Part shown: piece by piece, positions 1 to 5,550 of the stretch | How the letters are laid out: each line of letters starts with the position of its first letter | How positions within the stretch are numbered: position 1 is the first letter of the stretch | NCBI GenBank assembly: GCA_002687025.1 | Contig: NYZG01000010.1 | Span: 5,379 to 11,529, forward strand | Direction of reading: 5' to 3' | DNA: 6,151 nt | Source: Candidatus Poribacteria bacterium | GTDB lineage: Bacteria; Poribacteria; WGA-4E; GCA-2687025 | Notes under the pieces: generated by a model | Told to the model about the DNA's origin: nothing | The model's input: only the letters and a program-made list of their open reading frames with translations | The model's database searches: none | Made by a program: the position numbers and the translations under genes

Positions 1-365
1 TCGCCGCGCGCGTGCGACGTGACGGCTTCCTCGTGCGTCATTGCGAGCACATGCTCGCGCCCGTTGTGGTCCGAGAAGGCGAGCAACTCCTTCCCCGCCA
101 TCTGCTGATAGCGCCCGCTCTCGCGCCACAGGTCCGCCGGCTGCACCAGGGGCATGTTGACCTCTTGCCCGCCGATGCGGTCCATCTCCTCGCGGATGAC
201 CACCTCGATCTTGCGGGCGCTGCGCTGCGCCAGGGGCAGGAGCGTGTACAGTCCCGACGAGAGTTGACGAATGAGCCCGGCGCGGATGAGGAGTTGGTGG
301 CTCGGGATTTCGGCGTCGGCCGGAGTTTCGCGTACAGTGCGTCCGAAGAGCTGTGATTGTCGCAT
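1..365 (-). CDS. proS: Prolyl-tRNA synthetase, N-terminal part (runs off the left edge)
   Basis: This is a class II aminoacyl-tRNA synthetase that charges tRNA-Pro with proline in the cytoplasm. Reading the minus strand from ATG at 365-363 gives 121 complete codons before the edge. The protein opens with MRQSQLFGRTVRETPADAEI, followed by SHQLLIRAGLIRQLSSGLYT at residues 22-41, the typical start of bacterial ProRS. Class II motif 1 lies around residues 57-80 with the family proline at P72 (NMPLVQPADLW). The start of motif 2 is visible as MTHEEAVT at 109-116, which in ProRS contributes to proline and ATP binding. The rest of the catalytic core, any editing insertion and the anticodon-binding domain are outside the window. 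A GGAAG sequence (370-374) sits only 4 nt upstream of the ATG, a short spacing. The gene lies 32 nt downstream of the methyltransferase gene on the same strand, so it is probably the last visible gene of the leuB operon. Family assignment is very secure. Confidence 0.95.
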   Translation of the reverse strand, partial: MRQSQLFGRTVRETPADAEIPSHQLLIRAGLIRQLSSGLYTLLPLAQRSARKIEVVIREEMDRIGGQEVNMPLVQPADLWRESGRYQQMAGKELLAFSDHNGREHVLAMTHEEAVTSHARG

Positions 366-397
366 CGTGCTTCCGCATGCTGGGGTGTGCCGACGCG

Positions 398-1243
398 TCA
401 GTCGACGTGCAGCACCGTTTCGGGTTCGTCGTCGAGGTCGGTGTCTTCCTCGGGGGGCGCTATGCCGGGGGCTCCGGCCGTAGGCACGGTCGAGTCGTCC
501 TCAAGACCGCCTACGTGGATAGGCTGCGCCGACGCGACAGGCTGGGCGAGGGGGGCGCCATGCACCTTGAAGAGGCTGGTCGCCGCCACACGGAACCAGT
601 CGCCGAACCGCCCTCCGTCGCGCGTTGCTCGCACACCCTTCGCCCAAGGCACGCGATTGCCGACGTGCGCGGAACTCTCGATCGAGAAATTCAGGCCGTC
701 CAACAGGTCGAGAAGCTCGCCCGAAGCGAACGCCTGAAGGTGCGTAGCGTCGTCTGAGCGCGCCTGATCCTCGCGCGAAGCGCCACGGGCCATCCGCTCC
801 CAGCGGCAGCGCATCGACTCGTAGACCGGGGCGGCGAGGTAGAGGCAACCGTGCGTGCGGAGCGCGCGGTGCACTCGCACCAGGGCGTCGCGGACGTCGG
901 GCAGGTGCTCGAGAGTGTCACACAGCAGGATGACGTCGAACGCGTTCGCCACATCGAAGTCGTACAGGTCGCCCTGGCGTACGTCGAGGCCCTTCTCGGC
1001 CGCGCGTTCAAGCGCGCTCTCGGCGCAGTCGAACCCGACGACCTTACGGAACCCCAGGTTGCGTAGGGTCTCCATCCAGAAGCCGTCGCCGCAGCCCACG
1101 TCGAGGATGTAGGCGTCGCGGTCCCAATCCGAGAAGAACCTCACGAAGTCGCGCACGAGATGCGCGTGCATTGCGTCCTGGAGGCGCCCCTCGGACATGC
1201 GGGTGTCGCGGCCGTACGCTTCCCAGTCGATGGCGTCCGCCAA
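398..1243 (-). CDS. Class I SAM-dependent methyltransferase with acidic C-terminal tail
   Basis: A 281-residue cytoplasmic methyltransferase of the Methyltransf_11/23 type; the substrate cannot be told from sequence. The Rossmann core is clear: motif I ILDVGCGDG at 46-54, the strand-2 acidic residue D72 in VVGFDCAES, GDL at 91-93, CDTLEHLPD at 108-116 and the post-core strand GCLYLAAPV at 132-140. A THLQAF element at 167-172 resembles the H-x-R/Q stretch seen after the core in UbiG-like and glycan-modifying methyltransferases. Residues from about 245 to 281 form a low-complexity tail rich in Asp, Glu, Pro and Thr, probably disordered. The start is TTG (1243-1241), chosen because an AGTAGG ribosome-binding sequence lies 6 nt upstream and because residues 1-15 (including DWEAYGRDTR) look like genuine protein. 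The nearest in-frame ATG would be Met16 at 1198. The gene starts 7 nt after leuB and ends 32 nt before proS, which suggests co-transcription. The possibility that it modifies a translation component or a cell-surface glycan is open. Confidence 0.85.
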   Translation of the reverse strand: MADAIDWEAYGRDTRMSEGRLQDAMHAHLVRDFVRFFSDWDRDAYILDVGCGDGFWMETLRNLGFRKVVGFDCAESALERAAEKGLDVRQGDLYDFDVANAFDVILLCDTLEHLPDVRDALVRVHRALRTHGCLYLAAPVYESMRCRWERMARGASREDQARSDDATHLQAFASGELLDLLDGLNFSIESSAHVGNRVPWAKGVRATRDGGRFGDWFRVAATSLFKVHGAPLAQPVASAQPIHVGGLEDDSTVPTAGAPGIAPPEEDTDLDDEPETVLHVD

Positions 1244-1249
1244 AGGTCG

Positions 1250-1255
1250 CCTACT
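1250..1255 (-). promoter_or_regulatory. Ribosome-binding site supporting the TTG start of the methyltransferase
   Basis: On the minus strand this reads AGTAGG, a five-of-six match to the Shine-Dalgarno consensus AGGAGG, ending 6 nt before the TTG start codon at 1243-1241. It overlaps the TAG stop codon of the upstream leuB-like gene (1253-1251), so ribosomes ending leuB would be at the initiation site. It is the main reason for preferring TTG over the ATG at 1198. Confidence 0.5.
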
Positions 1256-2330
1256 TCCCGATGCTCTTGACCTCGGTGGCGATCAGATCGCCCACTTCCG
1301 ATGTCGTGTATCCCATCCGCCCGGCGCCGAGGTCCTTGATCTTGCCTGAGCCGAGGACGTTCGTTATCGCGCTTTCGACGGCCTCGGCCGCGACCGTCTC
1401 GCCCAGTTGGTCGAGCATCATCCCGGCGGCGGCGATGGCCGCGAGCGGGTTGATCTTCCCCTGACCCGTGTAGCGCGGAGCCGACCCGTGTATGGGCTCA
1501 AACATCGAGACGCCGTCCGGGTTCAGATTGCCCGAAGCGGCGAGTCCCATGCCGCCCTGAATCACGGCGCCGAGATCGGTGATTATGTCGCCGAGTTGGT
1601 TGTCGGTGACCACGACGTCGAACCACTCGGGATTCTTGACGAACCACATGCACGCGGCATCGACGTGGGCATACTCGCGCTTGATGTCGGGGTAGTCGGC
1701 CTCGCCGACTTCGTTGAACGCCCGCCACCAGGTGTCGTGGACGAACGTCAGCACGTTCGTCTTCGCGACGAGGTGCAGCTGCTTCATCCGGTTGCGGCGT
1801 TGCGTGAGATCGAAGGCGTAGCGCACCGCGCGTTCGGCCCCGAAGCGGGTCGTCACGTGTATCTGCGTGGAGACTTCCTGCGGCGTGCCCTTGTATTGGA
1901 AGCCACCGGCGCCCGTGTAGATGCCCTCGGTGTTCTCACGCACGACCACGAAGTCGATGTGCTCGGGCCCCTTGCCGACCAGTGGACAGGGCACGCCTGG
2001 GTACAGCTTGATGGGCCGGAGGTTGATGTACTGGTCCAGGTCGAAACGCACCTTCAGCAGGATGCCTTTTTCGAGAACGCCCGGGGCGACATCCGGGTGG
2101 CCGATGGCACCGAGGTATATCGCGTGGTAGTCGCGGAATTCCTCGATTGCGGAATCCGGCAGTATCTCTCCCGTGGCGAGGTAGCGATCCCCGCCGAAGT
2201 CGTAGGTCTCGGTCTCGTAGGAGAAGCCGAACGTGTCGGCCGCGGCTTCGACCACCTTTAGCGCTTCGGCCGAGACCTCGGGGCCGATGCCATCCCCGGG
2301 CAACACTGCGATCCTGTGTGTACGTGACAT
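1251..2330 (-). CDS. leuB: 3-isopropylmalate dehydrogenase-like beta-decarboxylating dehydrogenase
   Basis: A 359-residue member of the isocitrate/isopropylmalate dehydrogenase family. LeuB oxidises and decarboxylates 3-isopropylmalate to 2-oxoisocaproate in leucine synthesis, as a metal-dependent homodimer. Visible features: N-terminal RIAVLPGDGIGPEV (6-19); the substrate-loop region LLKVRFDLDQYINLRP (91-106), where L91-L92 would match the leucines that contact the isopropyl group; R95, R105 and R131 for the malate moiety; catalytic Y138 and K190; metal ligands D224, D248 and D252; and the coenzyme loop FEPIHGSAP (277-285). The loop continues R286-Y287 instead of the Asp usual in NAD-dependent LeuB. 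ATG at 2330 is preferred to the in-frame GTG at 2378 because the family begins just before the RIAVLPGDG strand; its Shine-Dalgarno is weak (AGAGG about 15 nt upstream). The overall pattern resembles the 'type 2' LeuB of high-GC bacteria, but homoisocitrate, isocitrate or tartrate dehydrogenase activity cannot be excluded. No other leu genes are in the window. Confidence 0.88.
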   Translation of the reverse strand: MSRTHRIAVLPGDGIGPEVSAEALKVVEAAADTFGFSYETETYDFGGDRYLATGEILPDSAIEEFRDYHAIYLGAIGHPDVAPGVLEKGILLKVRFDLDQYINLRPIKLYPGVPCPLVGKGPEHIDFVVVRENTEGIYTGAGGFQYKGTPQEVSTQIHVTTRFGAERAVRYAFDLTQRRNRMKQLHLVAKTNVLTFVHDTWWRAFNEVGEADYPDIKREYAHVDAACMWFVKNPEWFDVVVTDNQLGDIITDLGAVIQGGMGLAASGNLNPDGVSMFEPIHGSAPRYTGQGKINPLAAIAAAGMMLDQLGETVAAEAVESAITNVLGSGKIKDLGAGRMGYTTSEVGDLIATEVKSIGK

Positions 2331-2414
2331 TGGCGGCGTGCGTGTCCTCTCTTGCGCAAACCCGGGTCGGCTAGGCACGCCCCGTTGGTAGCCCTCGAGC
2401 GGCGTGCCTTACGT

Positions 2415-2420
2415 TGTCAA
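2415..2420 (-). promoter_or_regulatory. Candidate -35 box facing the leuB operon
   Basis: The minus strand reads exactly TTGACA, the sigma70 -35 consensus, about 85 nt upstream of the leuB ATG. At the usual 16-19 nt spacing the sequence is GC-rich and does not resemble TATAAT, so the assignment rests on the -35 hexamer alone and may be chance. Confidence 0.2.
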
Positions 2421-2433
2421 CAGCGTTGCATAA

Positions 2434-2446
2434 CCGCGTCACGCGG
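2434..2446. repeat. Perfect 13-bp palindrome, possible operator
   Basis: CCGCGT-C-ACGCGG has two perfect 6-bp arms around one central base. It lies just upstream, on the leuB side, of the candidate TTGACA box and between the two divergent genes, a position suited to a dimeric repressor or activator. It is short and made mostly of G and C, so chance occurrence in this genome is quite possible. Confidence 0.2.
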
Positions 2447-2539
2447 GTCAAGCCCACTTGCACGCTCGGGACGCCGCCGACGGCCTCGCGGCCTGGCGCT
2501 TGCGGGGCGCAACTCGGCGTGTCTATCGGACGCGTTCTG

Positions 2540-2568
2540 TGGACACCTCGAGGGCGCCATGCTATCGT
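2540..2568 (+). promoter_or_regulatory. Sigma70-like promoter of the Gfo/Idh/MocA gene
   Basis: TGGACA (2540-2545, five of six to TTGACA) is separated by exactly 17 bp from TATCGT (2563-2568, four of six to TATAAT). The -10 is preceded by TGC (2560-2562), the extended -10 arrangement TGn. Transcription would start near 2575, giving a leader of about 42 nt. The leader contains the Shine-Dalgarno-like AGGAAGG at 2600-2606, 10 nt before the ATG at 2617. Confidence 0.45.
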
Positions 2569-2616
2569 TTGGCCGCTCGATTCTGACCGCACATCTACGA
2601 GGAAGGTCCCCGGCGA

Positions 2617-3675
2617 ATGGCCAAGAAACTGCGGGTCGGTGTTATCGGTGTTGGCGGGATTGCCCATACCCACTTGCCCGGCTGGAAGGCGTCGGAGCAC
2701 GCCGAGGTCGTCGCGGGAAGTGACGTCGTCCCGGACGCGCTCAAGCAGTGGGGCGAAGCGCAAGGCGTTACACAGCTCGCGACGGACCCCCAGGAGCTGT
2801 TCGACGACCCCGATATCGACATTATCGACGTCTGCACGCCCAACAACTATCACGCGCCGCTGTCTATCGCCGCGCTCAACGCGGGCAAGCACGTCATATG
2901 TGAGAAGCCGCTAGCGCCCAGTCCCGCGCTCGTACGCGACATGATCGCTGCGCGCGATGGGTCGGGCAAGCTACTGATGACGGCGCAGCACTTCCGGTTC
3001 GAGAGCCACTCCAAGGCGATGAAGGAGGAAATCGACGAAGGCGCCCTCGGCGACATCTACCACGCCAGATCCTGGATGCTGCGGCGTGGCGGCGCGCCCA
3101 CCGGCGCGGGCTTCATTCAGAAGCGGCACAGCGGCGGCGGCCCGTGCATCGACATCGGCGTGCACATCCTGGACCTCACGCTGTGGTTCATGGGCAACCC
3201 CCAGCCGCGGACCGTTACCGGCGTCGCGCGCGCGGGGTTGGCTCATCTTCCAGGCGCGTTCACGGGTTGGGGCCGCGCGGCCATTCCCGAGGAATTCGAC
3301 GTGGAGGACTTCGCGTCCGCCTTCGTGCGCTTCGATAACGGCGCGACGCTGGTCATCGAAGTGAGTTGGCTCCTTCACCACGACACGATGGGTGAAGACA
3401 TGCAGATGTGGCTGTACGGCACCAAGGCCGGTAGCCATTGGCCCAAGCTCGAGGTGTACGAGGCGAACAACGACACGCGCCAGTATTACAACCGGTCTCT
3501 CAAGCTGCGACCGAGCACCATCGAGGCGCACGCGCAGGAGTGCGTCGAGTTCGCGCAGGCGATCGTGAACGGCGCACCGTCACCGGTGCCGCCGGAGGAG
3601 TCCCTACAGGTCATGCAGATCCTGGACGGCATCTACCAGAGCCAGGAATCCGGCCGGGAATTCGTCATTGAATAG
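2617..3675 (+). CDS. Gfo/Idh/MocA-family NAD(P)-dependent oxidoreductase
   Basis: A 352-residue soluble dehydrogenase of the family that oxidises or reduces hydroxyl groups of sugars, inositols and related compounds; the substrate is not predictable here. The N-terminal Rossmann domain starts at LRVGVIGVGGIA (5-16, GxGGxA dinucleotide loop). The hallmark EKP motif is E96-K97-P98, with K97 the expected catalytic lysine. IDIGVHILDL at 178-187 supplies the D179-x-x-x-H183 pair typical of the active site. The C-terminal alpha/beta domain (about 135-350) includes WLYGTKAG at 265-272, the usual edge-strand and Gly-Thr turn. Length is normal for the family. The ATG at 2617 has an AGGAAGG ribosome-binding site at 2600-2606 and its own predicted promoter. 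It is flanked by a divergent leuB operon and, after a hairpin, an unrelated membrane-protein gene, so it appears to be a single-gene unit. No transporter or sugar-kinase neighbour helps identify the substrate. Confidence 0.92.
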   Translation: MAKKLRVGVIGVGGIAHTHLPGWKASEHAEVVAGSDVVPDALKQWGEAQGVTQLATDPQELFDDPDIDIIDVCTPNNYHAPLSIAALNAGKHVICEKPLAPSPALVRDMIAARDGSGKLLMTAQHFRFESHSKAMKEEIDEGALGDIYHARSWMLRRGGAPTGAGFIQKRHSGGGPCIDIGVHILDLTLWFMGNPQPRTVTGVARAGLAHLPGAFTGWGRAAIPEEFDVEDFASAFVRFDNGATLVIEVSWLLHHDTMGEDMQMWLYGTKAGSHWPKLEVYEANNDTRQYYNRSLKLRPSTIEAHAQECVEFAQAIVNGAPSPVPPEESLQVMQILDGIYQSQESGREFVIE

Positions 3676-3720
3676 GCGCGCCACGCGCTGTGGGGAGGGG
3701 CGGCCGTGGTCGTCTCTCCC

Positions 3721-3741
3721 CGGCGCCGGACATCGGCGCCG
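3721..3741 (+). terminator. GC-rich hairpin after the oxidoreductase gene, possible terminator
   Basis: CGGCGCCG (3721-3728) and CGGCGCCG (3734-3741) form a perfect 8-bp stem with the 5-nt loop GACAT, 45 nt after the stop codon at 3673-3675. The following bases (TCCTGGGTTCTT) contain some T but no real T-run, so it would be a poor intrinsic terminator. It may still stop or pause transcription, or stabilise the message 3' end. It is also upstream of the next promoter and could be neutral. Confidence 0.4.
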
Positions 3742-3751
3742 TCCTGGGTTC

Positions 3752-3780
3752 TTGCCCGCCCATACCCCGGGTGCTAACAT
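3752..3780 (+). promoter_or_regulatory. Extended -10 promoter of the zinc-ribbon/CPBP-like gene pair
   Basis: TTGCCC (3752-3757, four of six to the -35 consensus) lies 17 bp before TAACAT (3775-3780, four of six to TATAAT). TGC at 3772-3774 gives the extended -10 form TGn. Expected transcription start is near 3787, with a leader of about 43 nt that contains AGGA (3819-3822), 7 nt before the ATG at 3830. The heptamer CCCCGGG occurs on both sides of the -10 at 3765-3771 and 3785-3791. Confidence 0.45.
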
Positions 3781-3829
3781 CCCTCCCCGGGCCACACGCG
3801 TCGCCCCGCTCTTCTTGCAGGATGCTTGA

Positions 3830-4765
3830 ATGGGTCAAGTCGCCCAGGGTCTGTGGCAGGGCATCACGTTCGTGCTCGTGCTCGGAGTCCTTGGATTCCC
3901 GTTCTTCGTATGGCGTCGTCGTCCCGCGTACCACTGGCGGTGTCCTCAGTGCCAGCACCGCAATCCGCTAGACGCACGCGCCTGCGGCTCGTGTGAGCAG
4001 CGGATCCTCGAGGACGACGTGCCCAAGTACATCCAGGCCGACTGGACCGGCCCGGACCTCCTCGCTCTCTACCTGACGTCCGCGCTCCTCGGCCTCGCCG
4101 TGGCCGCGATCATGCTGATCGGTTCGGGTAGCATCCCGCAGTCCGACATCACGCGCGCCCAGGCGCAGGAACTTGCCCAGCGGCCGGACATACTCTGGAC
4201 GTTCTTCCTCCTCATGGGCGCCTTTCTCACCGTGCTGACGGTGTGGATGCTCGCTAGCCGGTTCCGCTGGTCATTGGGCTCCCTCGGGCTGCGCCGTGAG
4301 AACCTCGGGCTGCACGTCCTGATCGGCGCAGCCGCGGGCGTCGTTGTCGCCCTGTTCGGTGGGGCTATCGGAGTTGTGGCGAGCTCGGTGTCGTGGGTCA
4401 CGGTGGACTCGCTAGGGGTTCTGGATCTGTTCCCGATCGAGATGATGGACCCCCTATGGGTGCTTATCCTGCCCGCGGCCCTCATCGTCGGCCCGGTCTC
4501 AGGCGAGCTCTTCTTCCGCGGAATGGCATACCGCCTGCTTCGCGCGCGTTGGCCGATGCCGGCGGCGGTCATCGCGAGCGCGCTGCTGTTCGCGCTCGGG
4601 TCGAGTGTCGTGGCTCCGTTCGCCGCGCTCGTCGCACTCGGAGCTGCCAACGGTGTCCTGTTCGAGCGCACGCGTTCACTCGTGCCTGGAGTCGTGGCCA
4701 GCAGCGCGCACGGGGCGCTTGTCGTCGGCTGGGCGTTGGCGAGAACAGCCTGGGCCACGGCATGA
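3830..4765 (+). CDS. Membrane protein: zinc ribbon plus degenerate CPBP (Abi/Rce1-like) domain
   Basis: A 311-residue inner-membrane protein. One hydrophobic segment (12-28) is followed by a basic stretch (RRRP) and a four-cysteine zinc ribbon, C38-x2-C41 and C52-x2-C55, probably cytoplasmic by the positive-inside rule. Further hydrophobic segments lie near 78-98, 122-142, 162-186, 209-224, 243-275 and 285-303. The C-terminal half resembles the CPBP family of intramembrane metalloproteases: PVSGELFFRG at 222-231 lines up with the family's P-x-x-E-E-x-x-x-R-G, and SAHGALV (292-298) with the third motif. The family's first Glu is G225, the motif 2 His (FxxxH) is S258 in FALGS, and the Asn/Asp after H294 is V298. 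E226, R230 and H294 remain. Proteolysis is therefore unlikely, and a scaffold or binding role is more plausible. ATG at 3830 has AGGA 7 nt upstream. The stop overlaps the next start (ATGA). The CPBP call is motif-based; a generic multi-pass protein is the alternative. Confidence 0.7.
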   Translation: MGQVAQGLWQGITFVLVLGVLGFPFFVWRRRPAYHWRCPQCQHRNPLDARACGSCEQRILEDDVPKYIQADWTGPDLLALYLTSALLGLAVAAIMLIGSGSIPQSDITRAQAQELAQRPDILWTFFLLMGAFLTVLTVWMLASRFRWSLGSLGLRRENLGLHVLIGAAAGVVVALFGGAIGVVASSVSWVTVDSLGVLDLFPIEMMDPLWVLILPAALIVGPVSGELFFRGMAYRLLRARWPMPAAVIASALLFALGSSVVAPFAALVALGAANGVLFERTRSLVPGVVASSAHGALVVGWALARTAWATA

Positions 4766-5550
4766 CCGCCATCGAGTTGGGCCGCGAGTCCGAGTACGAG
4801 CACATCCCGTACAACCGGTTCGCTCTCGCCTACGACGACATGATGAGCCACGTGGATTACGGCCGCTGGGTGAATTACGTCGGGGACCTGTTTCGGCTCT
4901 ATGGCGTCGAGCCCAGGCGAGTGTTGGACCTGGCCTGTGGGACAGGATCGGTGGCCATACCGCTTGCACAGAGCGGGTACGAGGTGGTGGGCATCGACCG
5001 GGCGCCTGGCATGCTGGAGGTCGCGAAGGCCAAGTCCGAGCGCGCCCATGTCGACATCGACTGGCGCGAAGGCGACATGCGCGACCTGGGAATGGCGACC
5101 GCGTTCGACGCGGTGATATGCCTCTACGACAGCGTGAATTACATGCTGAGCGCCGCCGAACTGGAGATGGCGTTCGACAGCGTCGGGAAGGCGCTTAGCC
5201 CCGGCGGCCTGTTCATTTTCGATGTCATCAGCGAACGCAACATCCTGCGGCACTTCCACGGAAAGACGTTCGCGGAGAACCATCCCGAGTACACGTTCGT
5301 CTGGAAGAATGTGTACACGAAGTACGACAAGGTGTGCCGTACAGAGATCACGTTCTTCTACCGCGACGACGACGGCGGGTTCACCCGGTCCGTCGAATCC
5401 CACGTGCAGAAGATATTCGAACTGCGCGACATCCGGTCAGCCCTCAAGCGCGCCGGCCTCAAGTACCTCAGCGCCTTCGAGGCGTGGACGCTGACGAAGT
5501 ACGACCGTCACACCGACCGCATAAACATCACGGCGCGCAAGGGCGGATAG
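4762..5550 (+). CDS. YqeM-like class I SAM-dependent methyltransferase
   Basis: A 262-residue soluble methyltransferase. The opening YNRFALAYDDMMSHVDYGRW (17-36) matches the N-terminal signature of the YqeM-type group (F-A-x-x-Y-D-x-x-M, then a Tyr/Trp pair). The SAM-binding core follows: motif I VLDLACGTG at 54-62, VVGIDRAPGML at 75-85 with D79 for the ribose hydroxyls, EGDMRDL at 103-109, FDAVICLYDSVNYM at 115-128 and GGLFIFDV at 148-155. The remaining C-terminal part has the mixed beta-strand cap common to this group. The substrate is unknown; YqeM itself is often found beside ribosome-silencing and competence genes in Firmicutes, which are absent here. Translation most likely starts at ATG 4762, whose first base is the last base of the upstream gene's final sense codon; ATGA at 4762-4765 combines start and stop. 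No separate ribosome-binding site is evident, so expression probably depends on translation of the membrane-protein gene. The frame is open further upstream but that part is antisense-free shadow of the upstream gene. Confidence 0.9.
   Translation: MTAIELGRESEYEHIPYNRFALAYDDMMSHVDYGRWVNYVGDLFRLYGVEPRRVLDLACGTGSVAIPLAQSGYEVVGIDRAPGMLEVAKAKSERAHVDIDWREGDMRDLGMATAFDAVICLYDSVNYMLSAAELEMAFDSVGKALSPGGLFIFDVISERNILRHFHGKTFAENHPEYTFVWKNVYTKYDKVCRTEITFFYRDDDGGFTRSVESHVQKIFELRDIRSALKRAGLKYLSAFEAWTLTKYDRHTDRINITARKGG

Larger units (their letters stand above)
2331..2616. other. Divergent intergenic region between leuB operon and oxidoreductase gene
   Basis: These 286 bp separate two genes read in opposite directions, so promoters for both should lie here. 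I see a strong candidate for the plus strand (2540-2568), a TTGACA box for the minus strand (2415-2420) without a convincing -10, and one short perfect palindrome (2434-2446). Reading frames that cross it show no recognisable protein. No riboswitch, tRNA or repeat was recognised. Confidence 0.7.

Noticed and set aside
12..757. Plus-strand frames across proS and the start of the first methyltransferase
   Set aside because: They are antisense to the proS and methyltransferase coding sequences, whose translations match known families.
1407..2261. A 284-codon open frame on the plus strand opposite leuB
   Set aside because: It mirrors the conserved leuB frame, shows no domain and is explained by strong third-position GC bias.
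2331..2378. A 16-residue N-terminal extension of the leuB-like protein from GTG at 2378
   Set aside because: The extension MPSRPGFAQERTRTPP is not family-like, and ATG at 2330 is placed just before the RIAVLPGDG strand as expected.
3692..3788. GGGGAGGG at 3692-3699 complementary to CTCCCC at 3716-3721 and CCCTCCCC at 3781-3788, a possible switch-like alternative hairpin
   Set aside because: The runs are low-complexity, the loops are long, and the last copy lies at the predicted start of the next transcript, so chance pairing is more likely than a regulatory RNA.
4393..4761. Upstream extension of the YqeM-like frame into the membrane-protein gene, suggesting a fusion
   Set aside because: The extended part is Arg/Gly-rich shadow sequence in another frame of the membrane-protein gene; the ATG at 4762 gives the exact expected methyltransferase N-terminus.
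4069..5403. A 444-codon open frame on the minus strand opposite the membrane protein and YqeM-like methyltransferase genes
   Set aside because: It is antisense to two genes with clear domains, has no recognisable motif, and its Ala/Arg/Val/His-rich composition is what the complement of GC-rich codons produces.
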